Shown piece after piece: positions 39,412-49,500 of a DNA stretch of 64,000 bases (position 1 is its first letter; each line of letters begins with the position of its first letter). The notes beneath the pieces were generated by a model. That model was given only the letters and a program-made list of their open reading frames with translations, made no database searches and was not told the DNA's origin. Position numbers and translations under genes: made by a program. The DNA is from Accumulibacter sp. (GTDB lineage: Bacteria > Pseudomonadota > Gammaproteobacteria > Burkholderiales > Rhodocyclaceae), in contig JACKLW010000005.1 of the NCBI GenBank assembly GCA_024235715.1, forward strand, positions 124,001 through 188,000. Direction: 5' to 3'.

Positions 39412-40274
39412 ACGGCCACGACGAACGCTGCCGCGCCTACGAAACGGTCGCCCGCGCTATCCGTTTCGTCAGACAGCACTGCCTGTGCCAGCCCGGCCTG
39501 CAGGAAATTGCCGAACATGTCGGCATGAGCCCCTTCCATCTGCAGCGTACCTTCAGCGTGTGGGCGGGCATTTCACCGAAACGCTTTCTGCAATCCCTGA
39601 CCGCCGAACACGCCAGGTCGCTGCTGCGCGCCGAGCAGGACGTACTCGGCGCGGCGCACGCTGCCGGCCTGTCAGGGCCGGGCCGGCTGCACGACATGAT
39701 GGTCGTCTGCGACGCGGTAACCCCGGGAGAGGTCCGCTCGCTCGGCGCGGGGCTGACCATCACCTACGGGTTCGGACCGACGCCGTTCGGGCGCGTCCTT
39801 GCCGGCCGCACCGCGCGCGGCCTTTGCCACCTGCAGTTCATGGCCCCGGGCGAGGAAGCAGATGCGACCCGGCAACTGCGGAGCGATTGGCCAAATGCCA
39901 CCTTGATCCGTGACGATGAGGCGCTGGCCAGCAGCATCGGACGGGTCTTTCCACTGCTCGGGCAGATGCAGCCCCTGCACCTGCACCTGCTGCTGCATGG
40001 CACCAATTTCCAGCTCAAGGTATGGCAGGCGCTGCTGCGCGTTGCTCCCGGCGAGGTCGTTTCCTATGGCCAACTGGCAACGCGCATCGGACATCCGCGC
40101 GCGCAACGCGCGGTCGGCTCGGCACTGGCACGCAACCGTATCGCAGTGCTGATTCCCTGCCATCGCGTCATTCGCGAAAATGGCGACATCGGAAGCTATC
40201 GCTGGGGCGTCGACCGCAAACACGCGCTCCTGGCGGCGGAAGCCGCATACGCCGCCGACAAAGCTTACCGCTAG
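39408..40274 (+). CDS. AraC-type HTH / O6-alkylguanine-DNA alkyltransferase fusion (Ada-like, lacking the zinc domain)
   Basis: A 288-residue protein. Residues about 10-110 are an AraC-family DNA-binding region (LQEIAEHVGMSPFHLQRTFSVWAG). Residues about 115-285 are a methylguanine methyltransferase with the acceptor Cys in IPCHRVI and the preceding GEVVSYGQLATRIGHPRA. The N-terminal Cys4 zinc domain of E. coli Ada, which senses methylphosphotriesters, is absent, so it may repair DNA without Ada-type autoinduction. It overlaps the exporter gene by four bases. Confidence 0.88.
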   Translation: MNGHDERCRAYETVARAIRFVRQHCLCQPGLQEIAEHVGMSPFHLQRTFSVWAGISPKRFLQSLTAEHARSLLRAEQDVLGAAHAAGLSGPGRLHDMMVVCDAVTPGEVRSLGAGLTITYGFGPTPFGRVLAGRTARGLCHLQFMAPGEEADATRQLRSDWPNATLIRDDEALASSIGRVFPLLGQMQPLHLHLLLHGTNFQLKVWQALLRVAPGEVVSYGQLATRIGHPRAQRAVGSALARNRIAVLIPCHRVIRENGDIGSYRWGVDRKHALLAAEAAYAADKAYR

Positions 40275-40447
40275 GCTGGCGATGTCGGCCAGCGATCGCG
40301 ACGCCGACAGCAGGACGGCGCCAGACGATGTTTCGCCTGCCACTGCCGGTCACCACCTTTTCTCGCCCGACAGCGAATAATTCACGGTCGAAACGCTGCT
40401 TGTCGTTAGAATTGGCGGCTACTCCATAGCGCCGTCGCCCCACGAAC

Positions 40448-42079
40448 ATGACCGATGCAAGCCTGCTCGCTGAACTGATCAGCCACGCCGCTGCGCGCAA
40501 TCCCGACGCCATCGCGCTCAGTTACGGCAAACAATCGATGCCCTACGGCGTCCTTCAGGACGCGATCGATCGCCTGGTCGGCGGCCTCGTCGCCCTCGGC
40601 CTGCAACGCGGCGAGCGCATCGCGATCTACCTGGAAAAGCGCTTTGAAACGGTCATCGCCAGCTTCGCGGCGACGGCTGCCGGCTGCGTCTTCGTGCCGC
40701 TCAATCCGCTGCTCAAGGCCGATCAGGTCGCCTACATCATGCGCGACTGCAACGTGCGGGCACTGGTCACCTCGAGCGAGCGCCTGTCGCCACTCGCCGA
40801 GACACTCGCTGCCTGCCACGATCTGAGACATGTCATCGTGACCAGCACCGCGCCCCTGCCGGCTGCCGAAGGTCCGCCGACCTGCCTGCACTGGGACGAG
40901 TTGCTGTACGCCGGCGGCCGCAGCGGTCATCGGGTGATCGACACCGACATGGCGGCGATCCTCTACACCTCGGGCAGCACCGGCAAGCCGAAGGGCGTCG
41001 TTCTTTCTCATCGCAACATGGTCGCCGGCGCCAAGAGTGTCGCCGGCTATCTCGAAAACAATGCCGGCGACACGCTCCTGGCCGCCCTGCCCTTGTCCTT
41101 CGATGCCGGCTTCAGCCAGCTGACGACGGCCTTTCACGCCGGCGCGCGAGTCGTGCTGCTCAACTATCTGGTGCCGCGCGACGTGCTCAATGCGCTGGCG
41201 CGCGAGAAGGTGACCGGCCTTACCGCGGTGCCACCGCTCTACATCCAGCTCTCGGAACTCGACTGGCCGGCCGGGATCAGCGAACATCTGCGCTATTTCG
41301 CCAACACCGGCGGACGCATGCCACGCGAGACGCTGGCCAGCCTGCGCACCCGCCTGCCGAGAAGCAAACCCTTCCTGATGTACGGGCTGACCGAAGCCTT
41401 CCGCTCGACCTACCTGCCGCCAGAGGAAGTCGACCGGCGCCCTGATTCGATCGGCAAGGCGATCCCCAACGCCGAGATTCTGGTCTTGCGCGAGGATGGC
41501 TCGGCTTGCGCGGCACACGAACCCGGCGAACTGGTCCACCGTGGCGCACTGGTCGGCATGGGCTACTGGAACGATCACGAGAAGACAGCCGAACGCTACA
41601 AACCGCTGCCGGCCAATACGCCCGGCCGCGACGCCGGGCTGGTGCTTTCCGAAATCGCCGTCTTCTCCGGCGACACCGTGCGCATCGACGAGGAGGGATT
41701 CCTCTATTTCATCGGTCGTCGCGACGAAATGATGAAGACCTCCGGCTACCGCGTGAGTCCGACCGAGGTCGAGGAGGTCCTCTACGCGACCAGGCTGGTC
41801 GGGGAATGCGTCGCTTTCGGCGTCGATCACCCGACGCTCGGGCAGGCCATTCAGGTGATCGCCACGCCAGGCCCTGACGGTTCGCTCGATCCTGCCGCTC
41901 TGCTCGACGAATGCCGGCGACGGATGCCCGCCTACATGATCCCGGCGAAGGTCACCGTTCGACCCGGGCCGCTGCCACGCAACCCGAACGGGAAGATCGA
42001 CCGCAAGCTGCTGGCGAGCGAGTCGCTCGCCGAGGGCGCCACCAGGCTCGACGCCTGCCGCGAAGGAGAACGCAGATGA
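40448..42079 (+). CDS. Acyl-CoA ligase (AMP-forming), exosortase A system-associated type
   Basis: A 543-residue adenylate-forming enzyme. The ATP motif is at residues about 171-186 (ILYTSGSTGKPKGVVL), YGLTEAFRSTYLPPE provides the second adenylation motif, and the C-terminal catalytic Lys is in NPNGKIDRK. Its pairing with a PLP decarboxylase through an ATGA overlap matches the TIGR03098/TIGR03099 gene pair of exosortase A loci, which is why this label is chosen over a general fatty-acyl ligase. The substrate is unknown; it may activate an amino or acyl group for an exopolysaccharide or carrier. No exosortase is in the window. Confidence 0.83.
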   Translation: MTDASLLAELISHAAARNPDAIALSYGKQSMPYGVLQDAIDRLVGGLVALGLQRGERIAIYLEKRFETVIASFAATAAGCVFVPLNPLLKADQVAYIMRDCNVRALVTSSERLSPLAETLAACHDLRHVIVTSTAPLPAAEGPPTCLHWDELLYAGGRSGHRVIDTDMAAILYTSGSTGKPKGVVLSHRNMVAGAKSVAGYLENNAGDTLLAALPLSFDAGFSQLTTAFHAGARVVLLNYLVPRDVLNALAREKVTGLTAVPPLYIQLSELDWPAGISEHLRYFANTGGRMPRETLASLRTRLPRSKPFLMYGLTEAFRSTYLPPEEVDRRPDSIGKAIPNAEILVLREDGSACAAHEPGELVHRGALVGMGYWNDHEKTAERYKPLPANTPGRDAGLVLSEIAVFSGDTVRIDEEGFLYFIGRRDEMMKTSGYRVSPTEVEEVLYATRLVGECVAFGVDHPTLGQAIQVIATPGPDGSLDPAALLDECRRRMPAYMIPAKVTVRPGPLPRNPNGKIDRKLLASESLAEGATRLDACREGERR

Positions 42080-43320
42080 ATGTGCAACAACGGACGCCCC
42101 CCAGCCATTCACCGATGCACCAGTTTCCGGTCAGGGATGGCGAACTCGTGGTTGGCGGAATGACGCTCACCCGACTCGCCGCGCGCGTTGGAAGAACGCC
42201 TTTCTACGCCTATGATCGCGCGTTGCTGACGCGGCGCGTTGGCGAGGTTCGCGGCGCACTTCCAGCGGCCTTGAAACTGCACTACGCGATGAAGGCCAAC
42301 CCGATGCCGGCGCTGGTCTGCCACATGGCGCGACTGGTCGACGGTATCGACGTGGCATCGGTTGGCGAGCTGAAGGTCGCCCTCGACGCCGGCGCAGATC
42401 CGCGTGACACGAGCTTCGCCGGGCCTGGCAAACAACACGCCGAGTTACGGCAGGCAGTCGCCGCGGGCATCCTGATCAATATCGAATCGTTTCGCGAAGT
42501 GCGCGAACTGCTGTCGATCTGCGAACAAACCGGTGACCGGGCACGCATCGCGGTACGCGTGAACCCGGATTTCGAGTTGAAGAGTTCGGGAATGAAGATG
42601 GGTGGCGGAGCGAAGCAGTTCGGCGTCGACGCCGAGCAGGTTCCCGAACTGCTTGCAGAAATCGGGCGTTCGGGCCTCGCCTTCGAGGGCTTCCACCTCT
42701 TTGCCGGATCACAGAACCTGAAACCCGAAGCGATCGTCGAGGCGCAGAGCAAGAGTTTCGAACTCGCCTTGCGACTCGCCGGCGCTGCGCCCTCGCCAGT
42801 GCGTTTCCTCAACCTCGGCGGTGGTTTCGGCATCCCCTATTTCCCCGGCGAGCAGCCGCTGGATCTGGCGCCGATCGGCGCCGGGCTGGCGACCATCGTC
42901 GATCGCGCAGCGCAGCAACTCCCGGAAGCCGAACTGGTCCTGGAACTGGGACGCTATCTGGTGGGGGAAGCAGGCATCTACGTCAGTCGTATCATCGACC
43001 GCAAGATCTCGCGCGGCCATTGCTATCTGGTCACCGACGGTGGCCTGCACCACCATCTGTCGGCATCGGGCAATTTCGGCCAGGTGATCCGCAAGAACTA
43101 CCCGGTGGCGATCGGCAACCGGATGACCTCGCGCGATCGTGAAGCGGTATCGGTCGTCGGGCCGCTATGCACGCCACTCGATCTGCTTGCCGACCGGATG
43201 GAACTTGCCAGGGCCGAAGCCGGCGATCTGGTGGTCATCTTTCAATCGGGCGCGTATGGTTTTACTGCCAGTCCGCAGGCTTTTCTTGGCCATCCGGCTT
43301 GCCTCGAGGCAGTCGTGTGA
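42076..43320 (+). CDS. PLP-dependent (fold III) decarboxylase, exosortase A system-associated type
   Basis: A 414-residue enzyme of the ornithine/diaminopimelate decarboxylase family. The PLP lysine is Lys73 in LHYAMKANPMP. GGGFGIPYF and ELGRYLVGEAGIYV are PLP-phosphate and substrate-site regions, and the C-terminal half contains PLCTPLD, with Cys, as in diaminopimelate decarboxylases. AAGGAG precedes ATG 42076, which overlaps the ligase stop. Together with the ligase it forms the exosortase A-associated pair. A role as a true lysA is possible but the context argues against it. Confidence 0.84.
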   Translation: MNVQQRTPPSHSPMHQFPVRDGELVVGGMTLTRLAARVGRTPFYAYDRALLTRRVGEVRGALPAALKLHYAMKANPMPALVCHMARLVDGIDVASVGELKVALDAGADPRDTSFAGPGKQHAELRQAVAAGILINIESFREVRELLSICEQTGDRARIAVRVNPDFELKSSGMKMGGGAKQFGVDAEQVPELLAEIGRSGLAFEGFHLFAGSQNLKPEAIVEAQSKSFELALRLAGAAPSPVRFLNLGGGFGIPYFPGEQPLDLAPIGAGLATIVDRAAQQLPEAELVLELGRYLVGEAGIYVSRIIDRKISRGHCYLVTDGGLHHHLSASGNFGQVIRKNYPVAIGNRMTSRDREAVSVVGPLCTPLDLLADRMELARAEAGDLVVIFQSGAYGFTASPQAFLGHPACLEAVV

Positions 43321-43457
43321 ACACCGCACCAGCAGGCGCAGCGACTGGCCCGGACCCGCTGATGAAGAAACAAGACTGACCGGCCGAGTGACAGGTGCGA
43401 ACGAACTGGCAGGGTGGCCGATAGTGGCCGCATCCGACAATCGAAAGCGAGCGTCCC

Positions 43458-44609
43458 ATGGCCTTGAGTTTCGAGGAGTTGAACAGACCGATTCGGCATC
43501 TATTGCTGGTCGATGACGAGGCGAGCATCCTGCGCTCCCTGCAACGAATGCTTCGCCGCGAAGGCTATGTCATCCATGCCGCGGCAAGCGGCGAGGAAGG
43601 ACTGGCCGTGCTCGAAAAGGAACCGATAGGGGTGATCGTCACCGACCAGCGCATGCCGGGCATGACGGGTTCGCAGTTCCTGAGCAAGGTCAAGGAAAAA
43701 TATCCGGACACGATTCGCATCGTCCTGTCGGGCTACACCGAATTGAACTCGATCACCGATGCCATCAATCGCGGCGCGATCTACAAGTTCCTGACCAAGC
43801 CGTGGGACGACGGCCTGCTCCGCGAACAGCTTGCCGATGCCTTCGCTCACTACGAGCTGAAGAACCAGAACACGCGGGTGTCTGCTCTGAACAGGGCGAT
43901 CATCGACGCCATCCCGGACGCCCTGCTGCTGGTCGACACAAGTGCGCGCCTGGTGACCGTCGCCAATGCCGCAGCCGCCACCCTGCTCGGCTACGACCCC
44001 GGCGCACTGGCCGGCAAGGCGATCGGCGATATCGAGCCGCTGCCGCTCGACCAGTTTTATTGGGACGAGATTTCCACTGGCAGCTTCCGGGCGCTACACG
44101 CAGTCGAAACCGAATACCGGCATAGCGATGGCAGCCTGCTACCGGTACGCAAGTCGACCTCGAACGCCGGCGACGAGCCGTGCCAGTCCGTGCTCGTGCT
44201 GGCGCAGGACCTTCGCCACGAGCGGACCATCGAGTCTTCCCTCGAGCGACTGAACGAAGAGATGGCGGCGGTGCTGGAGGCGACATCGGAGGGCTTGCTG
44301 GTCCTGGACGCCACGCGCAGCCTGTCGCGACTCAATCGGCGGCTGAACGAAACCTGGTCGCTACCGCAAGAACTGGTTGCAGCGGCTGGCGGCGAGCCGA
44401 TCCTGCGCTGGATTGCAGCGCAGGCAACGGCGCCCGCCGAGACGACGGAGGCGCTCTTCGCACATTTCCTGGCGCCGGAGACCCTCACCTACGGCACTTT
44501 CCAGCGCGGGAGCGAAACCTGCCTGTGGCACGCCCACCCACAGCTCCGTAACGGTGAGCTCATCGGCCACATCTTCTGCTTCGCCGTCTCGCCGGGAAAG
44601 ACCGGCTGA
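43458..44609 (+). CDS. Response regulator with PAS domains (REC-PAS-PAS)
   Basis: A 383-residue protein. The receiver domain spans residues about 14-130 with acidic pair Asp19-Asp20, phospho-acceptor Asp63 (VIVTDQRMPGM), Ser91 and Lys114 (FLTKPW); its sequence resembles receivers of RpfG-type proteins. A PAS domain follows at about 145-260 (IIDAIPDALLLVDTSARLV) and a second PAS-like region at about 270-380 (VLEATSEGLLVLDATRSLS). There is no kinase, GGDEF or DNA-binding output, so it probably acts through protein contacts. It is convergent with an HD-GYP gene, leaving 23 bases between stops. Confidence 0.8.
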   Translation: MALSFEELNRPIRHLLLVDDEASILRSLQRMLRREGYVIHAAASGEEGLAVLEKEPIGVIVTDQRMPGMTGSQFLSKVKEKYPDTIRIVLSGYTELNSITDAINRGAIYKFLTKPWDDGLLREQLADAFAHYELKNQNTRVSALNRAIIDAIPDALLLVDTSARLVTVANAAAATLLGYDPGALAGKAIGDIEPLPLDQFYWDEISTGSFRALHAVETEYRHSDGSLLPVRKSTSNAGDEPCQSVLVLAQDLRHERTIESSLERLNEEMAAVLEATSEGLLVLDATRSLSRLNRRLNETWSLPQELVAAAGGEPILRWIAAQATAPAETTEALFAHFLAPETLTYGTFQRGSETCLWHAHPQLRNGELIGHIFCFAVSPGKTG

Positions 44610-44632
44610 ACGAACGGCAAGCGACCGAGCCC

Positions 44633-45892
44633 CTAGCCGGTGCGCATGTCCTCGCCGAAGTAGTACGCGACCCGTTTTCTCGGGCTCAGATATTCGTACA
44701 CGGCGGGAGCCAGCGTGCTTGCGCGCAAGGCCTTGCTGATGTTGATCCCGGGGGTCTTCTCGAGGTCAAGGATCAGCGCCTCCGCCTTCGGGATCGCCGC
44801 ATCGTACACCAGCAGCATCGGCTGCAAAGGGCGTCCCGAATTGACCGAAATCACGATCGCCGTCGCCCCGCTGGAAAGCTGCACGATGCTCCCCGGCGGG
44901 TACACGCCGAGGACGCGCACCAGTTTCGCAAGCATGGCCGCGTCAAACCAGTTCCGCCTTGTGGCGAACATCGTCGACAGCGCCTCGTAGGGAGTTGTCG
45001 CGGCGACAGCATTACCCGGATTGCACAGGTGGTCATAGTGATTGACGATGGCGATGACCCGCGCCACCTGGCCGATCTGCTCGCCCGCCAGTTGATTGGG
45101 ATAACCGCTGCCGTCGAGATGCTCGTGATGCTGCAGGATGGCGACGGCGACCGCTTTCGGCAAACCGTGGCGCAGCGCCAGCCTGGCGCCGATTTCGCAA
45201 TGGTCGTGCAGCAGATGCTCTTCGGCAGGTGTCAGTACTTCACCCGTCAGGCGAAGCGTGGATGGCAGCTGAGCCATGCCGAGATCGTGAAAGATGGCCG
45301 CCACCCCGATCGTCCGCAGAGTCTCGGCCTCGACGCCAACGGCCTTGCCAAGGATCAGTGCCAGCACGGCAACGTTCAGCGAGTGATGGTAAACCTCGCC
45401 GTCCGGATCCTTCTCACCGAGCAGATGAACCATCATCTCGCTGTTGTCGAGCAGCGACTCGGCTATCCCGGCAACCAGGTCGTTGGCCTGCGCGATCGCC
45501 TTGCCCGGCTCGGCAGAGAATTTCCCGGTCGCCTGCCGGACGAGCCGCACCGCCTTCGCCGCCTGCTTTTCGGCATTGGCGATATTGCGGCGCAGAGCAC
45601 GGCTGTGCTCGATACGGATGTCCTTTTCGGTCGGCGGCACGACGACGGGCGCGGCATCGGGCACGACCGGCAGCTGCGACGCCGGCTGCCCAGGCATGGC
45701 CCGCGGCGCCAGGCCACGCGCGGGATCGATACGGACCTTGTCGAGTCCGAGGCTACGCAGGGTCGCCAGTTGCTCCTCGCTCTGAATCACGAAGCTGCTG
45801 AAACTGAAGGGGTGCTGCAGCCACGACAGCTCGAGGACCACGAACATGCCGAGGGCAAGCTGTGCCGGTTCAACGTATACCGTGTCTTCCAT
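44633..45892 (-). CDS. HD-GYP phosphodiesterase with DUF3391 N-terminal domain
   Basis: A 419-residue protein. Residues about 1-100 resemble DUF3391 (VEPAQLALGMFVVLELSW). The HD-GYP domain at about 140-330 has HHSLNV (His169-170), FHDLG (His202-Asp203) and HHEHLDGSGYP (about 255-265), the full signature needed for c-di-GMP hydrolysis to GMP. The C-terminal 90 residues include a PilZ-unlike beta-rich segment (PPGSIVQLSSGATAIVI). ATG 45892 is the family-like start, with a weak Shine-Dalgarno sequence. It is divergent from the sensor-kinase cluster. Confidence 0.88.
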   Translation of the reverse strand: MEDTVYVEPAQLALGMFVVLELSWLQHPFSFSSFVIQSEEQLATLRSLGLDKVRIDPARGLAPRAMPGQPASQLPVVPDAAPVVVPPTEKDIRIEHSRALRRNIANAEKQAAKAVRLVRQATGKFSAEPGKAIAQANDLVAGIAESLLDNSEMMVHLLGEKDPDGEVYHHSLNVAVLALILGKAVGVEAETLRTIGVAAIFHDLGMAQLPSTLRLTGEVLTPAEEHLLHDHCEIGARLALRHGLPKAVAVAILQHHEHLDGSGYPNQLAGEQIGQVARVIAIVNHYDHLCNPGNAVAATTPYEALSTMFATRRNWFDAAMLAKLVRVLGVYPPGSIVQLSSGATAIVISVNSGRPLQPMLLVYDAAIPKAEALILDLEKTPGINISKALRASTLAPAVYEYLSPRKRVAYYFGEDMRTG

Positions 45893-46302
45893 GCCGAGCG
45901 ACCCCCGATTCGAATCTGGGCAGACGATACTCCGTCGCGTCCCGACTGGCAAAACGATTGCCGCTGGCGTGGCCACGGGGCCGCCCGGCGGCAAGGCCTC
46001 GACGACGCGTCGCAGCAGGTCCGGAATGGGTTAGAGTATCGCGTTAAAGAGCAGAACGCTGCTCGGCAAGGACGCAGGTAACCTGGCGATTGCCGACATG
46101 CGGCTCGTCCGCCAAAGCACCAGGCTGCAACAGCGTCCGGGAGGAAGCTACCAATGCCGCGCTTTTCTTGGGCCAACAGCGAAAGAGACATTCCCGGATC
46201 ATTGCCGCGGCCACTGATCATGACTCATTGCAGGGCTGGCGGCGAACTCGGACGCGGCAGCAGCGCTGCGGTCGCCCCCACGGCCACCCCGAGACTGCTC
46301 GA
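45893..46302. other. Divergent 410-bp region between the HD-GYP gene and the sensor kinase cluster
   Basis: A 6-bp hairpin GAGCAG-AACG-CTGCTC lies at 46049-46064 without a T-run. An open frame from 46090 runs into the small membrane protein, but the part before about 46303 reads as Arg/Gly/Gln-rich non-protein. The segment must contain promoters for both directions; none stood out. Confidence 0.4.
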
Positions 46303-46569
46303 GTGAGTGCGTGCCGACCGGCCGTGGTGAGCCGAAAGCCACGTCCCCTTGCCGACCCGGTGCTGCAAGTCGCACTGACCTGGGTGAGCGCGGTTCTCCT
46401 CGGCTGGCCAGCCATACAGATTGCCGGCGCGCACGGCACGGCAGCCGTGTTCCTCTACGTATTCGTCATCTGGAGTGGTCTGATAGCCGCGCTTTTTGGC
46501 GTCTCGCGGAGCCTGCAGCGCAAATGGCCATCGACGCACAAGGACGAAGACCAGGACGGCAAGCGCTAG
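46303..46569 (+). CDS. Small two-helix membrane protein preceding the symporter-kinase
   Basis: About 88 residues with helices around LQVALTWVSAVLLGWPAIQI and FLYVFVIWSGLIAALFGV and a charged C-terminus (KWPSTHKDEDQDGK). The start is uncertain: GTG at 46303 is used here, with GTG at 46324 or 46327 as alternatives, none with a strong Shine-Dalgarno sequence. Its TAG overlaps the GTG of the kinase gene (TAGTG), so the two are translationally coupled. Solute:sodium symporters such as ActP are often encoded after small two-helix proteins; an accessory-subunit role is an inference from that parallel. Confidence 0.6.
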   Translation: MSACRPAVVSRKPRPLADPVLQVALTWVSAVLLGWPAIQIAGAHGTAAVFLYVFVIWSGLIAALFGVSRSLQRKWPSTHKDEDQDGKR

Positions 46570-49500
46570 TGGGCGAGGGACACTTTTCACCATTCTGGCT
46601 GCTGGCGGCCGTCGTGACCTATGTGGGCATTCTGCTGGCTGCCGGTTGGTGGGCCGAGCGCCGCGCACGGCACGGCGCCGGTGTGGCCGGCCACGCCTGG
46701 GTCTACGCCCTGTCGCTGACCGTCTACTGCACCTCGTGGACCTACTTTGGCAGCGTCGGCAGCGCAGCCAGCAGCGGCATGCTCTATGCCAGCATCTATC
46801 TGGGCCCGACACTGGTCATGCTGGCCGCCTGGGAAGTGGTACGGCGCATGATCCGCCTGCGCCAACGCTATCGCTTTTCCAGTGTGGTGGACTTGATCAC
46901 CCAGCGCTACGGACAGTCGCTGAGCATGGGTGCGTTCGTCACCCTGGTGCTGTTGGTGGGAATGGTGCCCTATATCGGTCTGCAGCTGCGCGCGCTGGTC
47001 GAATCGTTCGCGGTGATCACCGGCATGGTTCACGATCCTGAACAGGCAACTCTCTGGCGCTACTCCGACGAGTTGATGCTGCTGCTGGTGGGCGTGCTCA
47101 CCGGCATCTTCGGGTTGCGCCGGGTCGATACCCGCGAGCGGCAGCACGGCCTGATGGCGGTGCTGGCCGTGGAAGCCGTGATCAAGCTGGCAGCATTCAC
47201 TGCGGTCGGCGCCTTCGTCGCCTGGGGCGTATTTGACGGCTTTGGCGATCTCTGGGCCCGCCTGCAGGCCGACCCGGCGCTGCGGCTGCGCTTCGTGGAT
47301 GCACCGCTGACGGGTAATGCCTATGTGACCTGGATGACCTATTTCGTGCTGTCGATGGCGGCGATAATCTTCCTGCCGCGGATGTTTCACGTGCTGGTCG
47401 TGGGCAATCACGATGAGCGGCATTTGCTCACCGCGATGTGGGTATTTCCGCTCTACCTGCTGATGATGTCGTTCTTCGTGCTGCCGATCGCAGTCGGCGG
47501 ACTGCTCCTCGGATACCCTCTGGCATCCGCCGACTGGCTGGTCATTCGACTGCCCTTCGACCATGGCAGTCCCGCGTTGACGCTGCTGGCCTACCTTGGC
47601 GGCTTGTCGGCAGCGGTCGGGATGGTCATGGTTGCCTGCACGACGATGGCCATCATGTTCTCCAACCACATCGTGCTGCCCCTGGTCGACCGTACGGCGA
47701 TCGGCCAGCATCTGCGCCGCGGCTTGCGGCCGATCCGCTGGGCAGTGGTCTTCCTGATGCTCGCGGCCGCCTACCGCTTCCAGGGTGGTCTGGCAGACAG
47801 CTACCTGCTGATCCAGATGGGCCTGATCTCGTTCGCCGCGGTACTGCAGCTCGTCCCGGCCGGAATCGGCGGCCTGTACTGGACGCGCGGCAACAAGCTC
47901 GGCGCCTGGTGGGGGCTTGCGCTGGGCTGGGCAATCTGGGCTTACACCCTGTTGCTGCCCGCGATCGTGCGTAGTGGCGCTGGCGACGTCGAGTGGCTCC
48001 TCGGCGGACCATGGGGGGTGCAATTCCTGCGCCCGGAAGCGCTGTTTGGCCTCGATCTCGGCTCGCCGTACGCGAACACCGTCTTCTGGACACTGCTGTT
48101 CAACGTCTCCGGCTACGTCGTTGCTTCGCTGCTACGCCAGCAGAGCGACGAGGAAGCGACGCTGGCACACGCCTACACCCACCCCTTCGGCGAGCATCGC
48201 CTCTCCGGCGGCGCCGGCGCCGGCACATTGCGCATCAGCTACGCGCAGCTACGCCAGCAGATCGACGCGCTGTTTTCCCGCTATCTGCCGGCGAACGAAG
48301 CGAAACTGGCCATCGAGCGTGTACAGCGTGATGTGCTTCCGGACAGCAACAACGGTTTGTCGGCCGCCGCCTATCTCGAGTTGACCGCGCGCGCGGAGCG
48401 GATACTGGCCGGAACGATCGGCGCGGCCATGGCCCGCAGGGCTGCGAGCGAAGCCATGCGTCTCAGCGACACGGAGACCGCGGGCCTGCATGACACCCTC
48501 GCCAGGCAGCTGGCCGAACTGCATATCACCCCACAGCAACTGCGCGAGCAGGTCGACTACTTCCGCTCGCTGCAGGAGATCAGCCAGTCGCACGCGCAAG
48601 CGATGGCGCAGCAGATTGCCGCGCTCGAGACAGCGGCCAGGGAACGCGATCTGGCTGACGCCGGTCGCCGCGAAAGCGAGCTGCGTTTCCGCTCACTCGC
48701 CGACAACGCGCCAGTGATGATCTGGATGAGCGACAGCGCCGATGGCGAAAGCTATTTCAATCGCGCATGGATGACCTTTGCCGGGCTGGCCGGCAGCGAA
48801 GGCACGCAGTGCACGCGCGAACGCTGGCTCGAGAGCATTCATCCCGACGACCGCGTTGAGGCACTGGCCCTGATTGGCACGGCAGCGACACGGAAGGATG
48901 GCGCCCAACAGGTCTTCCGCTTCCGGCGGGCCGACGGCGAGTATCGCCACCTCCGGATGCATGTCCTGGCGCGCCGCGGCGCCGATGGCGCCGTCCTCGG
49001 CATCGTTGGCTCTGCGGTCGACATATCCGACCTGCTCGCCGCTGAACGGACACTGCGGCGCAGCAACGACGACCTGGAAGCGCTGGTCAGCGAGCGGACC
49101 AGGGCGTTGCAGCGATCCTACGCAGATCTGGAGGAGCGGGAACAGACGATTCGCACCATCACCGACTCGGCACAGGACGCCGTGGTAATGGTCGACGATG
49201 CCGGCGTGGTGTCTTACTGGAACCCGGCAGCCGAGCGAATCTTCGGCTGGACGAGCGACGAGGCCCTGGGCCAGCTGCTCTCGGAGTTCCTGGTGCCCGA
49301 ACGGTTCCGTGCCGCGCACTTGCAGGCCTACGCGCGCTTCCAACAGGGCGAGCCGGGCAGGATACTCGGCAGGACCGTCGAAATGGTGGCGCTGAATCGG
49401 GCCGGCGCCGAGATTTCCGTCGATTTGTCTTTGTCATCGACTCTGCTGAAGGGCAAGCTGCACGCCATCGGCCTCCTCCGGGACATTACCGAGCGCAAGC

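Noticed and set aside
45895-45930. Possible tRNA T-arm (GATTCGAATC)
   Set aside because: The string is a local palindrome; no acceptor, D or anticodon arms can be built around it.
46060-46150. Possible c-di-GMP (GEMM) riboswitch before the sensor-kinase operon
   Set aside because: A GGACGCA string and small hairpins recall the motif, but the conserved CACAGGGCAAACC and GAAA-tetraloop elements are not present.
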